Assembly: GCA_024232355.1 (NCBI GenBank)
Contig: JAAEPW010001368.1
Coordinates: 1-64,000, forward strand
Direction of reading: 5' to 3'
Length of the DNA: 64,000 bases
Source of the DNA: Chloroflexota bacterium
Lineage (GTDB): Bacteria; Chloroflexota; Anaerolineae; B4-G1
Numbering within the stretch: the stretch's first letter is position 1; every line of letters starts with the position of its first letter. This document shows, piece after piece, positions 7,511 through 15,931 of this stretch. The position numbers and the translations under genes are program-made. The notes beneath the pieces are model-generated. The model was not told where the DNA came from. It searched no databases and was given only the letters and a program-made list of their open reading frames with translations.

Positions 7511-8275
7511 TTACAAAGCATAACGTGCTTCGAGTTCCCGGGCTCGCCGTACCCCATCTTCTGTCAGCATCAGCGACTTGGTACGGCGAGTCTGATTGAT
7601 ATAGCCCTTTTCCTCCAGATCATCCAACACCTCAAAAAGATAGCCCTTCCAGGCCCGGCGGACAGCTAGATCAGACGCAAGTTGCTCTTCCCACGACGAA
7701 AGGTAAATAACCAACAGTGTTAACTTTTCAAGTAACGCTTCAGAGATGGATTCCTCTTGGATTTCCACCACGGGTTCAGATTCTGCGGGCGGCCCAATCG
7801 GATTTGTTGGCTCGATGTTCTCACTTTCCAGCCAACTGGAGACGCGCTCATAAATGCAACGATCCTTGAAAGAAAACCAACGCTCCCGCTCCAGCGGCCA
7901 TTCGGTCAGTACATCTTTAAAGTAGCGAAATGCGCTGCGTCCCTTAATCGCCCGCCATAACCGGTCCCGCAAGTCCGAGTCGCGAACTGTCGAGATAAAG
8001 CGTTCCATATCACAATAGTCCTCATGGGTGTCTGCCTGGGGGATCTGGATGTAGCGAGTGTCGGACCCCGCCTCCACTTGCCTGACATCCTCAATCGCTT
8101 GCTTCATCCAATCGGACAATTCCCAGTCCGGAGGATCCTCCAGATAACGGGCGATTTCATCGGTGACCATCACAACGTCACCGGTCTCCAAATCCAAGTA
8201 ATACCGCATCTCCCAAGAGCCACTTTGAAAAGCAGTATCCAGTTCCATCCAGTTAATCTCAATTTTGCGAGTCAT
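7511..8275 (-). CDS. UPF0158 protein with DUF6429-like C-terminus
   Basis: A 254-aa protein of unknown function. Residues 1-150 match UPF0158: an early MRYYLDLETGDVVMV strand, IQIPQ near residue 98, then a segment containing SAFRYFKDVL and a WLESENIEP ending. Residues about 175-254 (LTLLVIYLSSWEE, RAWKGYLFEVLDDLEEKGYI, LTEDGVRRARELE) look like DUF6429, probably a winged helix. The fusion is inferred from memory of the two families. ATG at 8275 follows AAAGGAGAGGGGG, and the first 17 bp overlap the 3' end of recQ, so it is the last gene of the operon that starts at 13247. Confidence 0.8.
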   Translation of the reverse strand: MTRKIEINWMELDTAFQSGSWEMRYYLDLETGDVVMVTDEIARYLEDPPDWELSDWMKQAIEDVRQVEAGSDTRYIQIPQADTHEDYCDMERFISTVRDSDLRDRLWRAIKGRSAFRYFKDVLTEWPLERERWFSFKDRCIYERVSSWLESENIEPTNPIGPPAESEPVVEIQEESISEALLEKLTLLVIYLSSWEEQLASDLAVRRAWKGYLFEVLDDLEEKGYINQTRRTKSLMLTEDGVRRARELEARYAL

Positions 8276-11200
8276 CCCCCTCTCCTTTCAAGTACTCGTG
8301 CACCAATTCAATCACCGCGTTCCCGTACAACTCTAGCTTGCGTGGACCAATGCCCTTTAACTCGGACAGTGCATCCAACGTGGCAGGTTTGTACACAGCG
8401 ATAGCACGTAGGTGGCTATCGTGGAAAATGACATAAGGCGCGACTTTTTGCGTGCGAGCTTGTTCCAACCGCCACGCACGCAAGGTCTGGAAAAATATAT
8501 CATCCACATCCAGTCCATCGGCATCTTTTTTATCCGGTTTCTTGGACAGCCTAGTCAGCGGCGGCTTTGGAGCGACCAAACTATCCAACGTAGTAGGGTC
8601 TTGCAATGCCGCTTGGCCTACTGGCGTGATGTCGAGTACGATGCCACCATGATCGAGTTGCCGCGCTCGTAGGAATTCGCCGCTCTCCAAAACATCCAGT
8701 ATGCGGCCAACAGCCGCGTTTGAGCGAAAGGCCAGTGCCCCAAACCCAGCACTTGCACGGGCTTTTGTGTGGAGGGCTTGACCGCCGGGACGTTCCTTGT
8801 CATCGCCTCGCAGGATGCGCGTCAGGCTGCGACGCCCCCAAGCCCATGGCGCGTTCGAGACACAATGCAAGACAATCAGCAACTGTTCCCGCTCGTCGGG
8901 CAGATCGGTATCCGACGGCGGTTGAATTTCGATACAGCTATCGCAAGCAGCACATCGCTCAATCACACGCCCGCCCAGGTAAGCGTTGAGGTGACCATGG
9001 CGGCAGCGGTCAGTCTGAGCATAGGCCGCCATCTCATCCACGCGCTGGGCGTTCACCGTTTCGTACCGCTCCAGCAGCGTCTCGACCCGCCTGGCAGCAT
9101 CCGCAGGCGGCGGCAGCAGCTCTAGCAGCCAATCCCGTCCGGACGAATGATAGGTCAACCACCCCGCATCAGCCCACGCTAACACTTGTCGCTCCACGTC
9201 CGGCAGAGGCAACGCGGCCCGCCGCGCCACATCCGCCAGGTCGAGCGTGAGGGATTGATCGGGCCGCAAACACGCAGCCTGACAAAAGGCTGCCAGTTCG
9301 GGCTCGTTGGCCGGCAGATCGCCAACCGTCAAGCGAACGATAGCGGTGCGCGGAAAGTCGGGGCCACGCCGCAAGAGGTCTACCTCCTCCAGCAAGCTCA
9401 ATGCTACCCGGACGCGTGTTTGGTCGGCTCGCAGATCGCGCTCCAAGTCCGCTGCGGAGACACGCCCAGACGCGCCATCCCCCAGGCGGCGCCGGACGGC
9501 AGCATAGACGGCCCGCAGAAATTCGACTGGCAGCGCGTCCCGGCGAGTGCGGCGGGTCAAGGACGCCCGGTCGGAGGAAGAGTACATCAACAAACAGCGG
9601 GAGGGCAAACCATCGCGCCCCGCTCGACCGGCCTCCTGGTAGTACGCCTCTACCGAGTTGGACGGCACAAAGTGGACGATGAACCGAATATCTGGCTTGT
9701 CAATACCTAGGCCAAAGGCGATGGTCGCCACAACAACGCGGATACGGCCGGTCATAAAATCATCCTGCACCTTGGCACGGTTGGGGATACCAGCGTGGTA
9801 GTGACCGGCGACGATACCGTGCTCGCGCAACAACGCGGCCAGTTCCTCGCAGCGGGCGCGAGTGCCCGCATAAATGATACCGTTGCCCGATTCAGCCTTG
9901 CAAAAAGCCAGCAGATGACGCAACTTTTCGTCGGCGTTTCGGGCGTAAAAGACCTCCAATTGTAAATTGGAACGGGTCACGTCTCCAGCGATGATGCGCA
10001 TATCGCCCAGGTGGTTGAGAATGTCACGCCGTACGCGGGGCGGGGCCGTTGCCGTCATCGCCAACAGTGGTGGATTGCCCAGCGCTTGCCTGGCCCGCCC
10101 GATGGTGAGATAGTCGGGCCGAAAGTCATGCCCCCACACGCTGACACAGTGCGCCTCGTCAATCACCAAACGCGTCAGACCCGCGCGCCGCAGTGCGTGT
10201 AAAAAAGACGGCTGTCGCAATCGTTCCGGCGCGGCGTAGAGCAATCGATAGCCGCCGTCGGTGACTTGTTCCAATCGCTGGCGCATCGCATCCCGTTCCA
10301 AGCTGCTGTTGATGGTGGTCGCCCGACCCCGCAGCCCGGACGGCAGGGAATCTACCTGATCCTTCATCAACGCGATGAGGGGCGAAATGACGAGCGTCGT
10401 ACCCCGCTCGGCCAACAGTGCGGGTAGTTGGTAGCAGAGCGATTTCCCGCCGCCGGTCGGCAGGATAGTCAGCACATCCTCGCCGCGTAGAACGCAGGCA
10501 AGAGTTTCCAACTGTCCGGGAAGAAGCGCCTCAAAGCCAAAAAGCCGACGACCAGCATCCGCGATGCGTGTTCGCTCCTCGTCAGAGACAGGAACCTGGT
10601 CAAAGGTAAGAAGTGGTTCGGTCGATGACAGTTCCTTCTCTTTCTTCTCAACCATGGGCCGCAGCACAGGCGCAGGTCGCGGGCGAGCGGTTGGGGAGAG
10701 AGATGCTCGCAGTCCGGCCAGTTCGTCGGCATACTGACGTGCTAGATCAGTATCCAGTTCGGCAACGCGGGTCTCCTCATCACTGGCTTGAAAATGATCA
10801 CGCAACCGCCGTAAATAGGTAGCGGAAAGTGGGCTTTCATCGGTGGCGGTACGCAGCAGACGCACGGCATAGCCGCTGGCGGTCACCCAATCATCGAGCG
10901 AGCGGTAGAATGCGGTCATCCCCAACAAGTAGGCGCGGCTCTGCGGACGCAATTCGTTCAAACGGCGGTAAGCGGTCAGCGCGGCGTCGGTATCGCTTCG
11001 GGCCAACTCGACCTCCCCCAGCAATCCCCAAACCATCACACTGTCTTCGTTCTCCGTGACAAGGGTTCGAGCAATCTGATGAGCAACGTCATTGTCTCCA
11101 CGCGCCAGGTGGACGCGGGCCAACAACACATGGGCACTAGTAGAGGACTTGCGCTTGATGCGCTCTTGCATCACCGCCAGCGCGTCATCAGGCCGGTCCT

Positions 11201-11405
11201 GGATCATAAAAGCTCTCACACGCAAGTCGAGCAACGAGACAAGATTGGGATTGACCGGAATGAGCACATCCAGGCAAGCATGCGCATCCTCGACACGCTC
11301 CCAGCGCAGGAAAAAGTTGAGCAGGCGACTACGTTGATTCCCCGCCAATCCCACCGTTTGCTGCGGAGTCATTTCTAATTCAGTCAACACGTTGTCGTTC
11401 GTCAT
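8259..11405 (-). CDS. recQ: RecQ DNA helicase with N-terminal TPR region
   Basis: ATP-dependent 3'-5' DNA helicase of the RecQ family, about 1,048 aa and far longer than typical RecQ (about 600 aa). Residues about 30-230 form helical TPR-like repeats (HVLLARVHLARGDNDVA, VWGLLGEVELARSDTDAAL). The helicase core has motif I LPTGGGKSLCYQ near residue 320, IDEAHCVSVWGHDFRPDY, TATAPP, and motif VI QEAGRAGRDG. A RecQ zinc site follows (CRHGH and CAACDSC), then a winged-helix region and a C-terminal HRDC domain (ALSELKGIGPRKLELYG). ATG at 11405 leaves a 26-bp overlap with the upstream small gene; ATG at 11450 in the same frame is possible. The TPR part suggests recruitment by a protein partner, perhaps encoded in the same operon (inference). 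Confidence 0.9.
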   Translation of the reverse strand: MTNDNVLTELEMTPQQTVGLAGNQRSRLLNFFLRWERVEDAHACLDVLIPVNPNLVSLLDLRVRAFMIQDRPDDALAVMQERIKRKSSTSAHVLLARVHLARGDNDVAHQIARTLVTENEDSVMVWGLLGEVELARSDTDAALTAYRRLNELRPQSRAYLLGMTAFYRSLDDWVTASGYAVRLLRTATDESPLSATYLRRLRDHFQASDEETRVAELDTDLARQYADELAGLRASLSPTARPRPAPVLRPMVEKKEKELSSTEPLLTFDQVPVSDEERTRIADAGRRLFGFEALLPGQLETLACVLRGEDVLTILPTGGGKSLCYQLPALLAERGTTLVISPLIALMKDQVDSLPSGLRGRATTINSSLERDAMRQRLEQVTDGGYRLLYAAPERLRQPSFLHALRRAGLTRLVIDEAHCVSVWGHDFRPDYLTIGRARQALGNPPLLAMTATAPPRVRRDILNHLGDMRIIAGDVTRSNLQLEVFYARNADEKLRHLLAFCKAESGNGIIYAGTRARCEELAALLREHGIVAGHYHAGIPNRAKVQDDFMTGRIRVVVATIAFGLGIDKPDIRFIVHFVPSNSVEAYYQEAGRAGRDGLPSRCLLMYSSSDRASLTRRTRRDALPVEFLRAVYAAVRRRLGDGASGRVSAADLERDLRADQTRVRVALSLLEEVDLLRRGPDFPRTAIVRLTVGDLPANEPELAAFCQAACLRPDQSLTLDLADVARRAALPLPDVERQVLAWADAGWLTYHSSGRDWLLELLPPPADAARRVETLLERYETVNAQRVDEMAAYAQTDRCRHGHLNAYLGGRVIERCAACDSCIEIQPPSDTDLPDEREQLLIVLHCVSNAPWAWGRRSLTRILRGDDKERPGGQALHTKARASAGFGALAFRSNAAVGRILDVLESGEFLRARQLDHGGIVLDITPVGQAALQDPTTLDSLVAPKPPLTRLSKKPDKKDADGLDVDDIFFQTLRAWRLEQARTQKVAPYVIFHDSHLRAIAVYKPATLDALSELKGIGPRKLELYGNAVIELVHEYLKGEGDDSQN

Positions 11406-11640
11406 TTGTCCATTCACCCATTCTGTGCGACCGCAGCGGTCGCCATTCATAATCCGGCACGACGTGCCCCCCGATGACGAGGGGCCAGTATCGTTCCTGC
11501 CACTTGCGGCCCAACCCTACCACGAGGTAAATCGTATCAGCGTTCAAGCGCTCCAAGAATGTCTCGTGATCCAACATCAAACGACCCCCCTTCTCACCCA
11601 GCCAAGTCCGGCCCAATTCGTTCCACTGGATGTCGGTCAC
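11380..11640 (-). CDS. Small operon protein of unknown function (86 aa)
   Basis: Unrecognised 86-aa protein between the dual-OB-like gene and recQ. It starts with GTG at 11640 in a GTGA overlap with the stop of the upstream gene and overlaps the start of recQ, so translational coupling on both sides supports it as real. The sequence is rich in Trp and Arg (VGLGRKWQERYWPLVIGG), has no membrane segment or signal peptide, and shows no catalytic motif I know. It could be a partner or specificity factor of the RecQ protein, but that is a guess from position only. Confidence 0.6.
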   Translation of the reverse strand: MTDIQWNELGRTWLGEKGGRLMLDHETFLERLNADTIYLVVGLGRKWQERYWPLVIGGHVVPDYEWRPLRSHRMGEWTNDERQRVD

Positions 11641-12125
11641 AGATGCCCCGTGCCGGCCCGCAGCCGAGGGTGATTTGCCTCACCGGACAAAAGGTAACCT
11701 ATACGTGCCTCGTACTTGCCGGAATAGCCATCCAACGAAAAGTTCGCCCACACCTGTTCTGGCTGCACCAAGCAAAGCGAACGGGTGTGGTGAACGAGCA
11801 CGTCCCCCGGCGCCAGATCGAGATATTTGGCAAAAAAGTTGGCTCGCTTTTGTCCTTCCAGGCGGCGCACAAAATCGGTGAGCCAGTCCTCGACATGGGG
11901 CGGATCAGGGCGCGGCTTGAGCAGGTTCAGATCGATCACATCACCGCACTGCACCAAACGGCCGCTGGTGTCCGTCATGTCACCCGGTTGGATCGTGTCA
12001 AAGTCGCGCACTGGGCGTACCCAACGCAGGCCGGTGACCGGGTCGGGTTCGTGAGTGAAACCGGCAGTGCAGATGCCGCTGAGCATTTTGGTCATTGCCA
12101 GAATTAGGACTTTTTGGGGTGGCAT
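11637..12125 (-). CDS. Dual OB-fold-like (DuOB) protein
   Basis: A 162-aa cytoplasmic protein. It opens with a hydrophobic strand and conserved-looking VLILAMTKMLSGICTAG, then LRWVRPVRDF, a repeated beta-strand pattern with GDVIDL, and later GDVLVHHTRSLCLV and KYEARIGYLLSG. I recall such proteins as dual OB-containing domain proteins found beside DUF488 genes; this match is from memory and moderate. The start is ATG at 12125 with AAAGGAG 4 bp upstream, although the frame is open far beyond. It lies 60 bp downstream of a DUF488 gene and overlaps the next gene by 4 bp. An OB fold would suggest nucleic-acid binding next to a helicase. Confidence 0.6.
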   Translation of the reverse strand: MPPQKVLILAMTKMLSGICTAGFTHEPDPVTGLRWVRPVRDFDTIQPGDMTDTSGRLVQCGDVIDLNLLKPRPDPPHVEDWLTDFVRRLEGQKRANFFAKYLDLAPGDVLVHHTRSLCLVQPEQVWANFSLDGYSGKYEARIGYLLSGEANHPRLRAGTGHL

Positions 12126-12184
12126 GGTCTCCTTTAGAACACGGTTTGGGCAAACCGCAAATGGTTTGGAGATTAACAGATTGT

Positions 12185-12625
12185 TTACAAGTGCATGATG
12201 GTCAGTCCTGGCAAGTATCTGGCCCAGTGTTCGGCAACGAGACGACGGTGGCAGTGATCGGCGGTTGGCTCGGCGCACAATAAGCAGGGTGCGCAGTAGT
12301 GGGCTGTGATTTCGTGGCCTACGGCTGGAGCATCTCGCTCCGTCAACAATGGAAGAAAACTCGATACATAAGCAGACCAATCCTGATTCTCGCGGTAAGC
12401 GTCAAAGATTTCCGGCGTAGGGGCCAGTTCAGGATGGTATTCGTAGGCAATGTCGAACCCCTCGCGCAGCAAAAAGGCCAAGTCGTCTCGTTTGGTGTAG
12501 CCAGCCAGGTGAGAGGTGTTGCGTAGGCGGACGTCGATCACGACATCTACACTAGCTTTCCGCAACAGGCCGATAAAGGTCTCTAGCGATTTGCGCTGAT
12601 AGCCGATGGTACAAAGAGTGGGCAT
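12185..12625 (-). CDS. DUF488 family protein
   Basis: A 146-aa DUF488 protein of unknown biochemical function. Family marks are the N-terminal TIGYQRKSLETFIGLLRK strand-helix, VVIDVRLRNTS at residues 28-38, a YHPELAPTPE segment and the C-terminal cluster CLLCAEPTADHCHRRLVAEH, where Cys, Glu and His residues could bind metal or catalyse. Its length agrees with the family. It is followed by the dual-OB-like gene 60 bp downstream and preceded by a second, divergent DUF488 paralogue 124 bp upstream. The pairing of two DUF488 copies with a RecQ helicase suggests a nucleic-acid-related job, which is inference. Confidence 0.85.
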   Translation of the reverse strand: MPTLCTIGYQRKSLETFIGLLRKASVDVVIDVRLRNTSHLAGYTKRDDLAFLLREGFDIAYEYHPELAPTPEIFDAYRENQDWSAYVSSFLPLLTERDAPAVGHEITAHYCAPCLLCAEPTADHCHRRLVAEHWARYLPGLTIMHL

Positions 12626-12749
12626 TCAGTCCTCCATCGGCCCCGAATGAATTCGCGGCCTGATACAGAAAACACATTAAAAACGTGTTGACAGGCAATG
12701 CGATTCATCACATTGCTTGTACTGGCTGGGCAATTCATTGCTCGGCAGT

Positions 12750-13247
12750 TCAGTCAAACAACGAGAGTTGCTGGGCGATCCGTTCTCCATCAACTACCCG
12801 GCCATCGGGCTGGATATGTAGCACTCGAACGCCACGCTCCAGCAAGGTCTGCGTGATCAACTTGTGACGGTGGCAGTGACGATGGTCGCCTTCGCTACAC
12901 ATCACGGCCACCTGCTCGGTCTGAGCCAGTTCAAGCAATCGATCGATACCAACCTGGTACACATCCGTCTGTCCCACACGCCGATAATCGGGAGTTTCCT
13001 GACTGGGATCGTACAACGTGGGGTCAGATGGACGGCCGCCGAGCGCATCCCCCATAAACCGGTAACCAATGCCGGCCTCGGTGAGATCGTGGGTCAGCGT
13101 CTCGCGGTTGAATTGGTGGGTCCAACGGCTGTAGGGTTGGCTGCGCACGTCTGCCACGAAGGTGATTGTGTGCTGGCGCAGCAGGTCAACCAAGGCTTGT
13201 GTTATGTGATCACTGTGACCGATAGTATAGATCAAATTCTCAGACAT
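12750..13247 (-). CDS. DUF488 family protein, first gene of RecQ operon
   Basis: A 165-aa DUF488 protein, paralogue of the next gene. It shows IYTIGHSDHITQALVDLLRQH, VADVRSQPYSRW (a stronger form of the family's DVRxxPxS motif), and the C-terminal VMCSEGDHRHCHRHKLI with the expected Cys-Glu and HCHR residues. It has a C-terminal extension ending in QLSLFD. The start ATG at 13247 lies only 8 bp below the -10 box of a good promoter, so its message would have no leader and no Shine-Dalgarno. It heads a run of six same-strand genes through the RecQ and UPF0158 genes. Confidence 0.87.
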   Translation of the reverse strand: MSENLIYTIGHSDHITQALVDLLRQHTITFVADVRSQPYSRWTHQFNRETLTHDLTEAGIGYRFMGDALGGRPSDPTLYDPSQETPDYRRVGQTDVYQVGIDRLLELAQTEQVAVMCSEGDHRHCHRHKLITQTLLERGVRVLHIQPDGRVVDGERIAQQLSLFD

Positions 13248-13255
13248 CGCCTAAA

Positions 13256-13283
13256 AGTATAGCGGAATCCAGGTAAATGACAA
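13256..13283 (-). promoter_or_regulatory. Promoter of the DUF488-RecQ operon
   Basis: On the minus strand, TTGTCA (13283-13278), a 16-bp spacer and TATACT (13261-13256). The predicted transcription start falls at or one base before the ATG at 13247, implying a leaderless mRNA. Confidence 0.7.
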
Positions 13284-13326
13284 ATAGATCAGCCCCACTT
13301 TTTTCTCCTTCGTGCTGCTGCCAACC

Positions 13327-13354
13327 TTGACGCCCCAATGCTTTGTGATACACT
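13327..13354 (+). promoter_or_regulatory. Possible promoter of MFS gene
   Basis: TTGACG at 13327-13332, a 16-bp spacer and TACACT at 13349-13354. The predicted start near 13361 gives a very short leader before ATG 13375. It is divergent from the DUF488 promoter, which is about 45 bp away. Confidence 0.45.
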
Positions 13355-13374
13355 CTTGCTCACGAGCAAATAAA

Positions 13375-14670
13375 ATGAGTAAACATTCTCAAATCCTCCC
13401 CCCTCACTTTCGCTGGAACTTTGGCGCATTTACGGTGGACTATGTCTGCTTTAGCATCGCCATCACTTTTGCCAGCATTAGCAGCGTGATGCCCGCCTTT
13501 GTCGGCCATCTGACCGATTCGGCGCCCGTTATCGGGCTGGTTAGCAGCGTTTTTCAGGGCGGCTGGCTGCTGCCCCAACTGGCAATTGCTCGCCTGATCA
13601 ACGACAAGCCGCGCAAAAAGCCCTACATGCTCGCCGGGATAAGCGGTCGAGTAATGTTCTGGGCCATCGCGTTGGGGCTGTGGGCCGGGCTGGCCCACTA
13701 TCCCACGACAATGCTGGTCCTATTTTTCGTTGCCCTCGGTCTTTTTTCCACCACCGATGGTCTAGCCAGCGTGGCCTGGCTCGACATTCTGGCCCGTGCC
13801 ATCCCGTTGAGACAACGGGGACGGTTGATCGGATTGAGCCAATTTGTCGGCGGGCTGGGGGGAATTGGCGTTGGAGCGTTGGTGGGAGTGATCTTGGAGC
13901 AATGGTTGTTTCCCCATAATTATGCGTTGCTCTTTGCCCTGGCAGGTATTGTGCTCATCCCATCGGCAGTTGCGATCTTTTTGATACGGGAACCCCCACC
14001 CAAGAACGCCGATCCTGAGGAACAAGAAAAGGGCCAGACACAAGTTAGGACAAAGGTTGACTGGTCAAAAATTGTGGCCGATCCAGTCTTTCGCCGCCTG
14101 ATCACCTGTCGCCTGTTTGTCGGCATGATTGGGTTGACTAATTCATTCTACGTCATACACGCACGCGATGTGTTGCACCTGCCCCAGAGCATCATCGGCC
14201 AATTTGTGATGGCTCAGACGGCGGCAGGGGTCGTCGCCAGCATTCTATTGGGGTTGGTAAGCGAGCGTTGGGGACCGCGATACGTGGCCCGCATTGGCAG
14301 CGCGGTCGCCATCACAGGACCGCTTTTCGCTCTGGCAGCGCACTTGACCGCCAGTGGCTGGATAATCCAGGCATATCCTTTTGTCTACATGGTGATGGGT
14401 TTTGTCCAAAGCATGTGGATGCTGGGCTTTACCAACTATATGCTCGAGATTGCGCCAGACGAGATGCGCCCGGCCTACGTCGGCCTGGGCAACACCATTA
14501 TGGGCTCGTTGACTTTTGTGCCAATGATAGGCGGATGGCTGTTGGAGGTCACTTCATACACCGTGCTCTTTGGCGCTACGGCCACCATTGTAGCAACCGG
14601 GTTTTTGCTTACTCTGAGTCTAAAACCGGCGCGGCAAGCCGCGCCCGAGTTGGCGAACGAATCAGCGTGA
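13375..14670 (+). CDS. Major facilitator superfamily transporter
   Basis: A 431-aa inner-membrane protein with about 12 hydrophobic segments in two halves split by a charged loop (KNADPEEQEKGQTQVRTK). The segments GFVQSMWMLGF and FVALGLFSTTDGLASVAWLDILARAIP and the arginine-rich loop RQRGRLIG are typical of MFS permeases. The substrate cannot be told; it may be a sugar or drug exporter. The start is ATG at 13375 (MSKHSQ); the frame is open 21 codons further up, but that region contains the candidate promoter. It is divergent from the DUF488 operon and convergent with the MoxR gene, and the intergenic hairpin after it is its likely terminator. Confidence 0.85.
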   Translation: MSKHSQILPPHFRWNFGAFTVDYVCFSIAITFASISSVMPAFVGHLTDSAPVIGLVSSVFQGGWLLPQLAIARLINDKPRKKPYMLAGISGRVMFWAIALGLWAGLAHYPTTMLVLFFVALGLFSTTDGLASVAWLDILARAIPLRQRGRLIGLSQFVGGLGGIGVGALVGVILEQWLFPHNYALLFALAGIVLIPSAVAIFLIREPPPKNADPEEQEKGQTQVRTKVDWSKIVADPVFRRLITCRLFVGMIGLTNSFYVIHARDVLHLPQSIIGQFVMAQTAAGVVASILLGLVSERWGPRYVARIGSAVAITGPLFALAAHLTASGWIIQAYPFVYMVMGFVQSMWMLGFTNYMLEIAPDEMRPAYVGLGNTIMGSLTFVPMIGGWLLEVTSYTVLFGATATIVATGFLLTLSLKPARQAAPELANESA

Positions 14671-14671
14671 T

Positions 14672-14690
14672 CGGGCACACCGCCCGTTTT
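14672..14690 (+). terminator. Weak intrinsic terminator after MFS gene
   Basis: CGGGC-ACACC-GCCCG followed by TTTT directly after the MFS stop. Next to it is a perfect 12-bp palindrome GTTTTCGAAAAC (14686-14697). It lies in the 30-bp gap between convergent genes. Confidence 0.5.
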
Positions 14691-14700
14691 CGAAAACCGA

Positions 14701-15654
14701 TTACTTGGGTTTGACGCTGGCACCAGGCACATGCAAAGTAGACAGTATCTCGCGTATCACGACCTCGCCGGTGACATCCCTGAGGCGCGCCGACGGGCTG
14801 ACAATGAGCCGGTGGGCCAGCACAGATGCAGTCAGAGCCTTGATATCGTCAGGAATGACGTAATCACGCCCCATCATTGCTGCCCGAGCCTGCCCAACAC
14901 GGTAGAGGGCCAACGATCCCCTCGGACTAGCCCCAAGATAGATATCATCATGCTTGCGCGTCTGGTTGACAATATCCACAATGTAGCGCTTGACCAGCGG
15001 GTCCACGTATACGTCCTTTATTTTCTCCTGAGCAGTGGTAAGCGATTCCACGTCCACGACCTGTTCGATCTCTGTCAATGGATGAGCATATTGCTGCGAA
15101 TCGAGGATGGCTACTTCGTCATTCGGATCAGGATAGCCCAGTTGAACACGCATCAAGAACCGATCTAGTTGAGCTTCAGGCAGTGGAAAGGTGCCCTCAT
15201 ACTCGATGGGATTCTGGGTCGCCATCAGCAAAAATGGTTTCGGCAACGGATAAGTGACTCCGTCTACAGTAACCTGCAATTCCTGCATTGCCTCCAGCAG
15301 TGCCGACTGAGTCTTGGGAGTGGCACGGTTGATCTCGTCGGTGAGAACGATCTGCGCCATAATTGGCCCAGGACGAAATTCAAACTCTCGCGTCTTTTGG
15401 TTAAAAATAGAAACGCCCGTCACATCTGTGGGCAACATGTCGGGCGTAAACTGGATGCGACGAAAAGCGCAACCCAGCGACTTGGCCAATGTGCGGGCCA
15501 ACATTGTCTTTCCTACACCGGGCACATCCTCAATGAGCATGTGTCCTTGTGAGAGCAAACCAATCGCAACAAGCTCAATGACTTGAGATTTGCCCATAAC
15601 GACACGTTCGACGTTCTCGATGAGTGGTTTGGTAACTGCCAGTACTTGGTCCAT
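14701..15654 (-). CDS. MoxR-family AAA+ ATPase
   Basis: A 317-aa MoxR-type AAA+ ATPase, a chaperone that assembles or activates protein complexes. It shows GVGKT at residues 46-50, the MoxR hallmark [12 protein letters not shown], Walker [21 protein letters not shown], sensor 1 [24 protein letters not shown] and a C-terminal lid with [13 protein letters not shown] 15654 is preferred to the in-frame TTG at 15678, since CGAGGG lies upstream and the TTG overlaps its own ribosome-site-like GAGGAG. MoxR genes usually stand before DUF58 and von Willebrand/transglutaminase partners; here the downstream gene is a convergent MFS transporter, so it is an orphan. A promoter is visible at 15702-15729. 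Confidence 0.93.
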   Translation of the reverse strand: MDQVLAVTKPLIENVERVVMGKSQVIELVAIGLLSQGHMLIEDVPGVGKTMLARTLAKSLGCAFRRIQFTPDMLPTDVTGVSIFNQKTREFEFRPGPIMAQIVLTDEINRATPKTQSALLEAMQELQVTVDGVTYPLPKPFLLMATQNPIEYEGTFPLPEAQLDRFLMRVQLGYPDPNDEVAILDSQQYAHPLTEIEQVVDVESLTTAQEKIKDVYVDPLVKRYIVDIVNQTRKHDDIYLGASPRGSLALYRVGQARAAMMGRDYVIPDDIKALTASVLAHRLIVSPSARLRDVTGEVVIREILSTLHVPGASVKPK

Positions 15655-15701
15655 AGCAACCCTCGTTGTACTCCTCAAAGTTAGTGTGATTATCCGCTAT
15701 G

Positions 15702-15729
15702 ATTATAACACCTTTGTTCAATACGCCAA
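15702..15729 (-). promoter_or_regulatory. Promoter of MoxR gene
   Basis: Minus strand TTGGCG (15729-15724), a 16-bp spacer and exact TATAAT (15707-15702). The start of transcription is predicted near 15695, about 40 nt before ATG 15654. The rest of the 15730-15865 interval shows no gene. Confidence 0.6.
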
Positions 15730-15865
15730 ATTCGAGTTCTCACAAACGGTAAACGGCAATAGACGGCAGATAGAGCATACCCTTACCCACCCTCTACAAC
15801 TACTTTTATCGCCCCGCCAGCATTGTAGGGAATTCCAGAAACGAGAACCAGTTTGACCGGTAAAG

Positions 15866-15901
15866 AGAAAAAGCGCGAGGCTTGTCTAAAGCCTCGCGCT
15901 T
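15866..15901 (-). terminator. Intrinsic terminator of histidine kinase gene
   Basis: Perfect 11-bp stem AAGCGCGAGGC / GCCTCGCGCTT around a 9-nt loop. On the minus strand it ends in a run of T residues (complement of aaagagaaaa), 30 bp after the kinase stop codon. Confidence 0.82.
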
Positions 15902-15931
15902 CAGCTCAGCAATGACAAACATCAAGATTCC

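Noticed and set aside
15866..15901. Terminator for the MoxR gene
   Set aside because: It lies upstream of moxR; its T-rich side follows the histidine kinase stop on the minus strand.
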